Origin: RPRC01 sp034933285
GTDB lineage: Bacteria > Desulfobacterota > Desulfuromonadia > Geobacterales > Geobacteraceae
NCBI GenBank assembly: GCA_034933285.1
Contig: JAYFNT010000020.1
Location: 62,001-126,000, forward strand
Reading direction: 5' to 3'
Length of the DNA: 64,000 bases
The notes below the pieces were generated by a model. It was not told where the DNA came from, ran no database searches, and was given only the letters and a program-made list of their open reading frames with translations. A program made the translations under genes and the position numbers. Below are positions 7,517 through 15,831 of this stretch, piece by piece; positions within the stretch are counted from its first letter, which is position 1; each line of letters begins with the position of its first letter.

Positions 7517-8249
7517 TTTCGCGGAAACTCCCAAGACTTGTCAGGTATTCCGAATCCTCGCTGCTCAGCTCGAGCCCATTCAGAAGGTCCGGTCGGACGA
7601 GCAGTGTTTTTTTCAGCGACTCGCGGCGCCGCCATCGGGCGATCTCGCCATGATTGCCCGAAAGCAGTACGGACGGAACCTCCATCCCCCTGAATTCGGG
7701 AGGGCGGGTATACTGAGGGTATTCCAGAAGCCCGTTGGAAAAGGAGTCGTCCGCGGCCGATTCGCAACTTCCGAGAACGCCGGGGATCAGCCGCGCTACA
7801 GCATCGACGATCACGATTGCCGCCGGCTCTCCACCCGTAATGACGAAGTCGCCGATGGAAATCTCTTCGTCCACGAACAGTTCGCTTACCCTTTCGTCCA
7901 CCCCTTCGTAACGTCCGCAGATAATGGTCAGCGCCTCTTCACCGGCAAGTTCCCGCGCAACCGATTGGGTAAAAAGCCTACCCCGCGGTGAAGTCAGGAC
8001 GATCTTCGAGCCCGTCCGTCTTTTCCGCACAGCTTCAAGGCAGGAAACCAGCGGCTCAACCTTCATCACCATCCCCGCGCCGCCCCCGTACGGGTAATCA
8101 TCCGTCGTCCGGTGCCTGTCGACGGCATAATCACGGATATTGTGAATATCTATTTCTATCAGGCCCTTTTCCAGCGCAAGTTTTATCATGCTCTCTGAAA
8201 AAGGTCCCTTGAACATATCCGGGAAAAGGGTCAGGATATCGATTTTCAT
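7506..8249 (-). CDS. trmD: tRNA (guanine-N1-)-methyltransferase TrmD
   Basis: TrmD makes m1G37 in tRNAs and so prevents frameshifting. The 247-residue product has MKIDILTLFPDMF at the start, the conserved DYPYGGGAGMVMKVEP, a SPRGRLFTQ strand and the knot sequence IICGRYEGVDERV followed by EISIGDFVITGGEPAA. The C-terminal domain includes YPQYTRPPEFRGMEVPSVLLSGNH, as usual. Start and stop overlap neighbours (ATGA with rimM upstream; 11 nt with the methyltransferase downstream), which shows tight translational coupling. Confidence 0.97.
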   Translation of the reverse strand: MKIDILTLFPDMFKGPFSESMIKLALEKGLIEIDIHNIRDYAVDRHRTTDDYPYGGGAGMVMKVEPLVSCLEAVRKRRTGSKIVLTSPRGRLFTQSVARELAGEEALTIICGRYEGVDERVSELFVDEEISIGDFVITGGEPAAIVIVDAVARLIPGVLGSCESAADDSFSNGLLEYPQYTRPPEFRGMEVPSVLLSGNHGEIARWRRRESLKKTLLVRPDLLNGLELSSEDSEYLTSLGSFRENGE

Positions 8250-8770
8250 AGTTCCAGCAGCCCGTCAAGCGGCTCGACTACCATCCTTCGGTGCTCCAGG
8301 TCTATCTCACGCACAACGTCTTCGGTTGCGGGAATCAGATATTCACCGCTGACGGATTTGACCACATAAACATCATTGCTGCCCGTGGGCATAATGTCCA
8401 CGAGCTCACCCAGCACTTCCCCCTGGTCACTCTCCACGGTCAGCCCGAGCAGATCGCACCAGTAATACTCCCCTTCGGGGAGCCGGGGCAGTTGTCTGCG
8501 GAGTATGCATATTTCGCTGCCTACAAGCGGAAGCACCTGGTTGATGTCGCCATGTCCCTTCAGGGAAACCAGGATACGCTTCCCGTGCTCTACGGCGCCG
8601 TCTATTTCGTATGTTTCGCATTTCCCATCGGGTAACCGGAAAAGAAGCGACCGATGGGAAGTGATGCTGGAGGCTTCGCCAGAATACGGCAAGACCCGCA
8701 ACTGCCCCCTGATTCCATGGGTTCCGAGAACCTTTCCGACCACTATCAGCTCATTTTCCTGCTGCATCAT
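8246..8770 (-). CDS. rimM: Ribosome maturation factor RimM
   Basis: RimM assists maturation of the 30S subunit head by binding S19. The 174-residue product has the N-terminal barrel (VVGKVLGTHGIRGQLRVLP) and the C-terminal PRC-like barrel (GEYYWCDLLGLTVESDQGEVLGEL, then DVYVVKS and EYLIPATEDVVREIDLEHRRMVV). It overlaps the KH gene by 4 nt upstream and trmD by 4 nt downstream. Confidence 0.95.
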   Translation of the reverse strand: MMQQENELIVVGKVLGTHGIRGQLRVLPYSGEASSITSHRSLLFRLPDGKCETYEIDGAVEHGKRILVSLKGHGDINQVLPLVGSEICILRRQLPRLPEGEYYWCDLLGLTVESDQGEVLGELVDIMPTGSNDVYVVKSVSGEYLIPATEDVVREIDLEHRRMVVEPLDGLLEL

Positions 8771-8997
8771 TCAACTATCTTGAGAATCGCCTTCCTGTTG
8801 CCTTTCGTGGAAACCGCGTTGAGGAGAGTCCGAATAGCCTTCGCAGTCCTCCCCTCCTTGCCAATGATCCGCCCCATGTCTTCCTTTGCAACCGTCAGCT
8901 TGATAACGGTCGTGTCATTCTCCATTTCCTCCGTAGCATTCACCATGCTAGGGTCGTCGACGAGAGCCTTGGCAATGATCTCAACGAGTTCTTTCAT
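8767..8997 (-). CDS. khpA: KH-domain RNA-binding protein (KhpA-type)
   Basis: The 76-residue product is a single KH domain: MKELVEIIAKALVDDPSMV, then VIKLTVAKEDMGRIIGKEGR with the RNA-binding GxxG loop in IIGKEGRTAKAIRTLL. This matches KhpA (YlqC) proteins, global RNA-binding partners of KhpB/Jag. The usual place between rpsP and rimM is kept. The stop codon overlaps the rimM start by 4 nt. Confidence 0.93.
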   Translation of the reverse strand: MKELVEIIAKALVDDPSMVNATEEMENDTTVIKLTVAKEDMGRIIGKEGRTAKAIRTLLNAVSTKGNRKAILKIVE

Positions 8998-9049
8998 GAC
9001 GGCATCCTCTGTGGGAGTGGAATATCCGGCGGACCGGAAATACGGGACA

Positions 9050-9316
9050 TCATGCTGCCTTGGTTATGAACTTCTGCCAGATACCGGCTTTCTTAAGGAT
9101 CTGCTTCACCGTGTCGGTGGCCTGAACCCCCTTGGACAGCCATTCGAGAGTCTTGCTTTCTTCAAACTTGAAAGCGGCCGGATCCTGGTTCGGATCGTAG
9201 CTGCCAACCTTCTCGATGAACCTTCCATCCCTCTTGCAACGTTCATCGGCCACAACAATCTGGTAATAGGGTTTCTTCTTCATGCCAGCCCTGGCAAGTC
9301 TCATCTTTACAGCCAT
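9050..9316 (-). CDS. rpsP: Small ribosomal subunit protein bS16
   Basis: The 88-residue product is ribosomal protein S16: MAVKMRLARAGMKKKPYYQIVVADERCKRDGRFIE (read in parts), VGSYDPNQDP and LEWLSKGVQATDTVKQILKKAG. Length is normal. A GGAGGAAAA ribosome site precedes the ATG. It is second in the ffh operon, 93 nt after ffh. Confidence 0.96.
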   Translation of the reverse strand: MAVKMRLARAGMKKKPYYQIVVADERCKRDGRFIEKVGSYDPNQDPAAFKFEESKTLEWLSKGVQATDTVKQILKKAGIWQKFITKAA

Positions 9317-9409
9317 CTTTTCCTCCTGGTTTTCAGGTCTTTCTTTTCTTTTTTATTTCCTTCACGATACTTCCGAAACGTCTGTCGGCATATGCATCAG
9401 GACCTCTGG

Positions 9410-10768
9410 TTAAAAAGGCGGCATTCCCCTGCGCAGAGCGCCCATCCCCTTCATCAGACCTTTGGGTCCGATCTTCTGTAACTGCTTGACCATCTTCAAC
9501 GCCTCGGTGAAACGTTTCAGGAGCTGGTTGACCTCCTGGACGGTCGTACCGCTTCCCCTGGATATCCTCAGGCGCCTGCTGCCGTTTATGATGGAAGGGT
9601 TGCCCCGTTCCTCTCTGGTCATGGAGTCAATGATCGCTTCGATCCTCTTGAACTCCTTCTCGCTCGGCCCGGCGCCTTCCATCTGCTTCACCAGTTTCCC
9701 CATCCCGGGGATGAGCCCCATTATGGACTCGAGAGAACCCATCTTCTTCATCTGCTGCATCTGGTTCCTGAAGTCCTCAAGGTCGAACTGGTTCTTCTTC
9801 AGCTTATGCTGCAGCTTTTCAGCTTCCTTGGCGTCAAAGGTCGACTGGGCCTTTTCGATCAGCGTCAGCACGTCGCCCATGCCCAGGATGCGCGAAACCA
9901 GGCGATCGGCATGGAATACGTCCAATGCGTCGAGTTTTTCACCCAGACCTACGAACTTCACCGGTTTGCCGGTAACGGACTTTATGGAAAGAGCCGCCCC
10001 ACCCTTGGCATCGCCGTCAAGCTTGGTGAGCACAACGCCGGTAATGTCGAGTCGTGCGTCAAATCCCGACGCGACGTTGACCGCTTCCTGGCCGGTCATG
10101 GCGTCGGCAACCAGCAGGATCTCGCGGGGGTCGACCGTTTCCTTGATCCTTGCCAGTTCGTCCATGAGGGGTTCATCTATCTGCAGCCGGCCCGCCGTGT
10201 CGAAAATAACCGTATCGAAGCCGGACAGCTCCGCGTATCGCAACGCATCGTGGCAGATGTCCACCGGGTTCCGGTCCGCACTTGAATCGTACACCTCGAG
10301 TGAAAGCTGACTACCGAGTGTCTTCAGCTGCTCGATCGCAGCCGGCCGGTAAACGTCAGCGGGTACCATGAGCGGACGCCGTTTCTGCCCTTTGAGGTAT
10401 TTCGCGAGCTTGGCGCAACTGGTGGTCTTGCCGGAGCCCTGAAGACCCACCAGCATGATGGGGACCGGCGGCTTGGCTGCCAGGTCAAGGGAGTTGTCCT
10501 CTCCGCCGCCCATCAACTCCACCAGTTCGTCGTGGACGATCTTTATGACCTGTTGACCGGGAGCCAGACTTTGCAGAACCTGCGCGCCGACGGCACGGCT
10601 CCTGACCCGTTCGACGAACTCCTTGACAACCTTGAAGTTGACATCGGCTTCCAGGAGCACCAGGCGGACCTCACGCAGGGCAGCCTTGATGTTGTCCTCG
10701 GTCATTACACCCTGGCCGCGGAGTTTCTTGAAAACAAGATCCAGTTTGTCGGAAAGACTGTCAAACAT
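9410..10768 (-). CDS. ffh: Signal recognition particle protein Ffh
   Basis: Ffh is the SRP GTPase that binds signal peptides and 4.5S RNA and delivers nascent membrane proteins to FtsY. The 452-residue product has the N domain, the G domain with P-loop GLQGSGKTTSCAKLA (about residue 107), DTAGRLQIDEPLMDEL and TKLDGDAKGGAALS, and the methionine-rich M domain ending MKGMGALRRGMPPF. It is the first gene of the translation operon and has its own sigma-70-like promoter in the lon-ffh gap. Confidence 0.97.
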   Translation of the reverse strand: MFDSLSDKLDLVFKKLRGQGVMTEDNIKAALREVRLVLLEADVNFKVVKEFVERVRSRAVGAQVLQSLAPGQQVIKIVHDELVELMGGGEDNSLDLAAKPPVPIMLVGLQGSGKTTSCAKLAKYLKGQKRRPLMVPADVYRPAAIEQLKTLGSQLSLEVYDSSADRNPVDICHDALRYAELSGFDTVIFDTAGRLQIDEPLMDELARIKETVDPREILLVADAMTGQEAVNVASGFDARLDITGVVLTKLDGDAKGGAALSIKSVTGKPVKFVGLGEKLDALDVFHADRLVSRILGMGDVLTLIEKAQSTFDAKEAEKLQHKLKKNQFDLEDFRNQMQQMKKMGSLESIMGLIPGMGKLVKQMEGAGPSEKEFKRIEAIIDSMTREERGNPSIINGSRRLRISRGSGTTVQEVNQLLKRFTEALKMVKQLQKIGPKGLMKGMGALRRGMPPF

Positions 10769-10845
10769 CTGTTATCTCTCACTGCGTCGAAGAAAACGGG
10801 CCGCGCCATGACTTTGAGCGCACTTCACCCCCTGTAAAGCGGTTC

Positions 10846-10875
10846 ATGCTAGATGAAAGCCATACAACTTGTCAA
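10846..10875 (-). promoter_or_regulatory. Sigma-70-like promoter of the ffh operon
   Basis: Minus-strand TTGACA (10870-10875, perfect) is followed after 18 nt by TAGCAT (10846-10851). It is about 80 nt upstream of ffh and is the only good promoter in the lon-ffh gap. Confidence 0.65.
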
Positions 10876-10913
10876 GATAATTTTGTAAACCCCGCATTGA
10901 GAAGCCAAATCCC

Positions 10914-10932
10914 TTTGCGGTCTCCGCGCAAA
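10914..10932 (-). terminator. Weak hairpin after lon
   Basis: TTTGCG and CGCAAA form a 6-bp stem directly after the lon stop codon, followed by GGGATTT with only a short U run. It may be a weak terminator of lon. Confidence 0.4.
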
Positions 10933-10934
10933 GT

Positions 10935-13262
10935 TCAGGAAGCTGCTCCCACTATGCTATTTATGGCTGCCCTGACATCCTCGACAAATACGATATCCAG
11001 GCTTTCCCGGACATTTTCCGGAATGTCTTCCATGTCGACGCGGTTGCGCGCAGGGACGACTATTTTCGTCACTCCCGCCCTGCGGGCAGCCAGGATCTTC
11101 TCCTTCAGGCCTCCTATGGCCAGCACCCTGCCGGAAAGACTGATCTCGCCGGTCATGGCCACGTCGCGGCGCGCGGGACGGCAGGTCAGCAGCGAGACAA
11201 TGGCGGCAGCCATTGTGATGCCGGCGGACGGGCCATCCTTGGGTATGGAGCCTGCCGGAACGTGAATATGTATGTCGGACTTTCTGAACGTTTCCTCCGG
11301 TATGTTCCATTCACCGCAGTTGGCCCTCACGAATGACAGCGCGGTGCGTGCGGATTCCCTCATCACTTCACCCAGGGAGCCGGTCAGTATCAACTCACGT
11401 CGTCCCGGCATGCAGGTCGCTTCGACAAAGATGATGTCACCTCCGGTCTCGGTCCAGGCCAGCCCGGTAACCACGCCGACACGGTCCTTTTCGGCAGCGA
11501 CTTCGTTGAAGAACTTCCTCGGCCCCAGGTACTCCTCGACGACACCGGCGGTGACCACCTCCCTGGCAGGCTTGTTCTGGGTGATTTCCTTTGCGATCTT
11601 GCGACAGATGGAGGCAATGTTCCTTTGCAGATTTCTGACGCCGGCTTCGCGCGTATATTCACGTATGATGCGGAAAACCGCCTCCTCCTCGAAAGTCGGC
11701 GGAAACTCTGAAAGGCCGTTTTCCTCCACCTCTTTGGGTATCAGGAAACGAAAGGCGATATTCTCCTTTTCCAGTTCAGTATATCCCGAAAGATGGATTA
11801 CCTCCATCCGGTCCCGCAACGGCGGTGGTATGGTATCGATGAGGTTGGCCGTGGTTATGAACATCACGTTTGAAAGATCAAAGGCAACATCCAGGTAGTG
11901 GTCGGAGAAGGAAAAGTTCTGCTCCGGGTCCAGGACTTCGAGAAGCGCGCTGGCAGGGTCGCCGCGGAAATCGATGCCGATCTTGTCCACCTCGTCCAGC
12001 ATGAAGACCGGGTTGTTCGCCCCGCAACGGTAAATTTCCTGGATGATCCTCCCCGGAAGCGCCCCGATGTATGTGCGGCGATGGCCGCGGATCTCCGCCT
12101 CGTCGCGCATCCCGCCAAGGGACAGCCTTATGAACTTCCTGCCCAGGGCCCGGGCAATGGATTTGCCCAGGCTGGTCTTGCCCACTCCCGGCGGCCCGAC
12201 GAAACAGAGTATGGGTCCCCTCATCTTTTCGCGAAGGGTGCGGACGGCAAGGTACTCAAGGATGCGTTCCTTGATCTTCTCCAGATCGTAATGATCCTCG
12301 TTAAGCACTGTCTCGGCCTGGTTGATGTCCTTATTGTCCGTGGTGGAAACCTGCCAAGGCATGCCAACCAGGTAATCCAGATAGGTGCGCGAAACCGTGT
12401 ACTCAGGCGAAGCGGGATTGATCTTCTCCAGCCTCTTCAGTTCCTTGTCCACTATCTTCCTGACCGTATCCGGCATCCCCGCTCCTGCGACCTTGCCGCG
12501 AAGCTCCGCCAGCTCGCCCAGGCGGGCATCGTCCTCACCCAGTTCCTCCTGAATCTGCTTCATCTGCTCCCGGAGCAGGTACTCCTTCTGGGTTTTCCCG
12601 ACCCTTTTGGTGACCTCGGCCTGTACTTCCCCCTTCACCTGGAGTCTTTGCACCTCGTTGGTGAGGTGAATATAAACCTTCTTCAGCCGTTCAATTGGGT
12701 CTATGGTGTCGAGAAGGTTCTGCAGTTCGTCCATGGGAAGGGTCACATACAGGGCAACCAGGTCCGAAAAACGGGCCGGGTTGTCGATGTAGTCGATCAT
12801 CTTCAACACATCGTCGGGCAGAGGCCTGCCATAGGAAAGGGCAATTTTGAGGAGCGCATTAAGACTCTGCATGAGCGCCTCGGATACAACGGATTTTTCC
12901 GTGAACTCCCTGACCGGCTCCAGTTGCCCCAGGTAAAACGGGCTTTCCTGCAACAGCACTAGGAGCTTCACCCGAGAAATCCCTTCCAGGCTGATCTTTG
13001 CGCCGCCTTCAGCCATCTTCACGAACTGGCTGATCCTGCACACCGTGCCGGTGTCGGAAAAGAGGCTGTTCGGAGCACCCTGCCGATCATCCCGCTGATG
13101 GAAGAGCGCAATGTAATTCTGGTAGCGCATGGCTTCTTCGAACGGAGCCATCTCTTCCTCTTTGAGGAAAAGCGGAAATTGCATATAGGGAAAGGCCACC
13201 ATGTCCTTGAGCAGGAAAAGAGTCAGGATTTCGGGTATGGCCTGCAGGGATGATTCAGTCAT
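10935..13262 (-). CDS. lon: ATP-dependent endopeptidase La (Lon)
   Basis: Lon degrades misfolded and regulatory proteins in the cytoplasm. With the start at 13262 the product has 775 residues: an N-terminal substrate domain (EILTLFLLKDMVAFPYMQFPLF), a coiled-coil region, the AAA+ domain with GPPGVGKTSLGKSIARAL, and the protease domain. The catalytic serine in DGPSAG falls at residue 679 and the lysine in GGLKEK near 722, the same numbers as in E. coli Lon. An upstream ATG would add 14 residues, but GAGGT 6 nt before the 13262 ATG favours the shorter form. The gene is transcribed alone between ABC-F and ffh. Confidence 0.96.
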   Translation of the reverse strand: MTESSLQAIPEILTLFLLKDMVAFPYMQFPLFLKEEEMAPFEEAMRYQNYIALFHQRDDRQGAPNSLFSDTGTVCRISQFVKMAEGGAKISLEGISRVKLLVLLQESPFYLGQLEPVREFTEKSVVSEALMQSLNALLKIALSYGRPLPDDVLKMIDYIDNPARFSDLVALYVTLPMDELQNLLDTIDPIERLKKVYIHLTNEVQRLQVKGEVQAEVTKRVGKTQKEYLLREQMKQIQEELGEDDARLGELAELRGKVAGAGMPDTVRKIVDKELKRLEKINPASPEYTVSRTYLDYLVGMPWQVSTTDNKDINQAETVLNEDHYDLEKIKERILEYLAVRTLREKMRGPILCFVGPPGVGKTSLGKSIARALGRKFIRLSLGGMRDEAEIRGHRRTYIGALPGRIIQEIYRCGANNPVFMLDEVDKIGIDFRGDPASALLEVLDPEQNFSFSDHYLDVAFDLSNVMFITTANLIDTIPPPLRDRMEVIHLSGYTELEKENIAFRFLIPKEVEENGLSEFPPTFEEEAVFRIIREYTREAGVRNLQRNIASICRKIAKEITQNKPAREVVTAGVVEEYLGPRKFFNEVAAEKDRVGVVTGLAWTETGGDIIFVEATCMPGRRELILTGSLGEVMRESARTALSFVRANCGEWNIPEETFRKSDIHIHVPAGSIPKDGPSAGITMAAAIVSLLTCRPARRDVAMTGEISLSGRVLAIGGLKEKILAARRAGVTKIVVPARNRVDMEDIPENVRESLDIVFVEDVRAAINSIVGAAS

Positions 13263-13350
13263 CTGTTTACCTCGTAACCATCTGGGAAGTCCGGCTGGAT
13301 GCATATGCAGTTTTCAACCCCGGAGCATAAACCGGCATAATCACTTCGAA

Positions 13351-13378
13351 ATGCTATCAACAAACTACCCTGTGTCAA
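13351..13378 (-). promoter_or_regulatory. Candidate lon promoter
   Basis: Minus-strand TTGACA (13373-13378) lies 16 nt from TAGCAT (13351-13356), about 90 nt upstream of the lon ATG. The same -10 variant is used in the ffh promoter candidate. No CIRCE element or convincing heat-shock sigma-32 box was seen. Confidence 0.45.
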
Positions 13379-13427
13379 GCAGCCTTTAATGAAACGTCTG
13401 GCCTTGAGGACAAAACTCCTCGTTACT

Positions 13428-15380
13428 TCAGCATGCTGTTGAACTTTCATCCGACTGCAGAGTCTCCCATTCCTCATAGAGAGCGGAAATCCTGTCCGTA
13501 AGTGATGCATGGGTTTCCGCCCCTGACTTGGCGCGTTCGAGGTCGGAATAGAAGCCGGGCTCTCCCATGGATTGCTCGAGAAGCGCCAGTTCCATCTCCG
13601 ATTCTTCGATTTTTCCCTCCAGCTCTGCAAGCCTCCTGAGATGAAGCCGCTCCTCACGTTGCCGCCGTTTCTCTTCTTCCCTGCTCAGCAGCCGTTCCTT
13701 TTTCCGGGCCTCCTTTCCATCGTCCCGGCCAATGCCGTCGGCAGATCCGCCTTTTCCCGTCCGCATTCCCGGCAAGCCGTCTCCACCCAGGGTCTTTTCC
13801 AGGTAATAGTCATAATCCCCATCAAAAGATGTGATGCCGCCCTCCCGCACCTCGACCGTCCTGGTTGCCAGCCCGTTAACGAAATAACGGTCATGGGACA
13901 CGAAAACTACCGTGCCGGGGAATGAACGCAAAGCGTCAAGCAGGACATCCTTGCTGAAAAGGTCCAGGTGATTGGTGGGCTCGTCCATGAGCAGAAGATT
14001 CGAAGGCCTGAGCAGCATTTTTGCGAGCGCCAGCCTGCTCTTTTCCCCCCCGGACAGGACTCCGACCCGCTTGTTCACGTCGTCGCCGGAAAAGAGGAAA
14101 GCGCCCAGAAGATCGCGCAGCACCGGCACCCTGTCATAGGGAGCTTCAGACAGGAGTTCCTCGTATACGGTCCGGCCGGCATTCAGTGCGGAGGCCTGAT
14201 CCTGGGCGAAATAGTCCCTGACCACGTTCGCGCCCATGGCCATCTCGCCCTTCTGGAACCCCTCACCCGCCAGGACCCGCATCAGTGTCGTCTTGCCGGC
14301 GCCGTTGTGGCCCACGAGTGATATCTTTTCCCCTTTCTCGATGCCAAGGGATATTCCGTCCAGCACCACCAGATCGCCATATGCTTTGGTTATGCCCTTC
14401 AGCTCCAGCACCATCCTTCCGCTGCGTGGGGGGGCGGGAAAAGTGAAATGGATCCGTCGCCGCTCCGGCGGCATGACGATTCTTTCAATTTTTTCCAGCT
14501 GCTTGATCCGTGACTGCACCAGGGCCGCCTTGTCGGCCTTGTAGCGGAACCTCGCTATGAATTCCTCCATTTTGGTGATTTCCTCGTCCTGGCGCCGTTT
14601 GGCTTCGGTGAGACGCGCAACCCGCTCTTCCCGTTCAACGAGGTAACGGCTATAGCAGCAGTGGTAATCCGTAAGGTTCTGGTTCCATATTTCCGTTGTC
14701 CTGCCGCAAACCTGGTCCATGAAGTATCTGTCGTGGGAAACGAGCACCACCGACTTGGGGTAGTCGCGGAGATAGTCCTCCAGCCAGTTTCGAGCTTCGA
14801 TGTCCAGATGGTTCGTCGGTTCATCCAGGAGGAGCAGATCAGGCCGCTTCAACAGCAGCTTCGCCAGCGCAATCCGCATTTGCCATCCGCCGGAGAAAGT
14901 GCCGCACTCCCTGTCCCGGTCCGACGGGCGGAATCCGAGGCCGCACAGCACGGAACCCACCGCGGCCTCACGCTCATAGCCGCCCCTGGAACGGAATTCT
15001 TCCTGGAGAACACCGAGTCTTTCAAGAAGAGCAACATGCTTGTCTCCGGAAAGTTCGACCTCAAGAGCCCTGCCGATGCTCTCCATCTCGCGGGCCATTT
15101 CCTCAAGCTCGTCCAGAGAGGACATGACTTCCGCAAACAGAGGCCTGCCTGCAACAGTTATCCCTTCCTGCGGCAGGTAGCCCGCGGTACACCCCCTGGC
15201 CGTTCGTATGGTTCCGGAAGAAGGCTCTGCAAGGCCGGCAAGCATCTTCAGCAGCGTCGACTTTCCGGTTCCGTTCTCGCCGACCAGTCCGATTCTTTCT
15301 TTCCGTCCGATATGCCAGCTCACGCCGGAGAGAATCGGCCTGGCCGCAAACTCCTTGCAAAGGTTCGCAATGTGTATCAT
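13428..15380 (-). CDS. ABC-F family ATPase (Uup/YheS-like)
   Basis: The 650-residue product has two ABC ATPase domains without membrane segments, the ABC-F arrangement of ribosome-acting ATPases. Walker A motifs are GENGTGKST (about 35) and GHNGAGKTT (about 352). Signature and Walker B pairs are FSGGWQMRIALA with LLLLDEPTNHLD, and LSGGEKSRLALA with LLLMDEPTNHLD. The linker between the domains is long and charged, and a coiled coil rich in E, R and K fills about residues 545-640, as in Uup. The ribosome site AAAGGAG is 15 nt from the ATG, unusually far, with no alternative start codon between. The gene is divergent from rng. Confidence 0.9.
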   Translation of the reverse strand: MIHIANLCKEFAARPILSGVSWHIGRKERIGLVGENGTGKSTLLKMLAGLAEPSSGTIRTARGCTAGYLPQEGITVAGRPLFAEVMSSLDELEEMAREMESIGRALEVELSGDKHVALLERLGVLQEEFRSRGGYEREAAVGSVLCGLGFRPSDRDRECGTFSGGWQMRIALAKLLLKRPDLLLLDEPTNHLDIEARNWLEDYLRDYPKSVVLVSHDRYFMDQVCGRTTEIWNQNLTDYHCCYSRYLVEREERVARLTEAKRRQDEEITKMEEFIARFRYKADKAALVQSRIKQLEKIERIVMPPERRRIHFTFPAPPRSGRMVLELKGITKAYGDLVVLDGISLGIEKGEKISLVGHNGAGKTTLMRVLAGEGFQKGEMAMGANVVRDYFAQDQASALNAGRTVYEELLSEAPYDRVPVLRDLLGAFLFSGDDVNKRVGVLSGGEKSRLALAKMLLRPSNLLLMDEPTNHLDLFSKDVLLDALRSFPGTVVFVSHDRYFVNGLATRTVEVREGGITSFDGDYDYYLEKTLGGDGLPGMRTGKGGSADGIGRDDGKEARKKERLLSREEEKRRQREERLHLRRLAELEGKIEESEMELALLEQSMGEPGFYSDLERAKSGAETHASLTDRISALYEEWETLQSDESSTAC

Positions 15381-15831
15381 GGTGGTGTTGATCTGCTCCT
15401 TTAATTAGTTTTTCCATTGTATTAAGAGATATCGCCTTTTGTCAAATCATCCCCAATTTATTATTCCGCAGGGAAAAGATTCACGATCCGTAATATTTTA
15501 TGCGCTTTGCATCGATTTTTTCCCACAAAAGGCGTACATTTTGCTATATATAATCAATTTAGTACCAATGTGATACATGTTCGCAACAGCTCCACGGGTC
15601 GGAATGTCATAACCTGAATGTTCCCCGGGAGATGAAGACCAAATAACTTGGGCAAGGTGCGTTCAGCGCGCAATCACAGGCGTTCACAAATATCAGCGGG
15701 CTGAGATTCGAACCCCGGCGGCAAGACGGCGGGGTCTTCACTGCAGTCGTTCCCAAACCCGCATAAAACATGAATGAATACCTGTTTGTGCGCGGCCGGC
15801 GCCCTGTGCCGCACGAAAGGATTTTCATAGC
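15381..15831. other. ABC-F/rng divergent intergenic region
   Basis: This 451-base gap is AT-rich between about 15410 and 15580 and must hold promoters for both flanking genes. A plus-strand TTGTCA (15439-15444) with TATTCC 17 nt later is the best sigma-70-like pair I see. A TATATAAT run near 15547-15554 has no partner box. If rng starts from either site its leader is 250-370 nt, which fits the long leaders used for RNase E autoregulation, but I found no specific structure. A long open frame on the minus strand here continues as an antisense shadow of rng. Confidence 0.5.

Noticed and set aside
9462..10310. A 282-codon plus-strand frame across ffh
   Set aside because: It is Ser/Arg/Pro-rich and antisense to an intact Ffh.
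15701..15722. A tRNA T-loop-like sequence, GGTTCGAATCTCA on the minus strand, upstream of rng
   Set aside because: The flanking bases do not form a T stem, and no acceptor or anticodon arm can be drawn around it.
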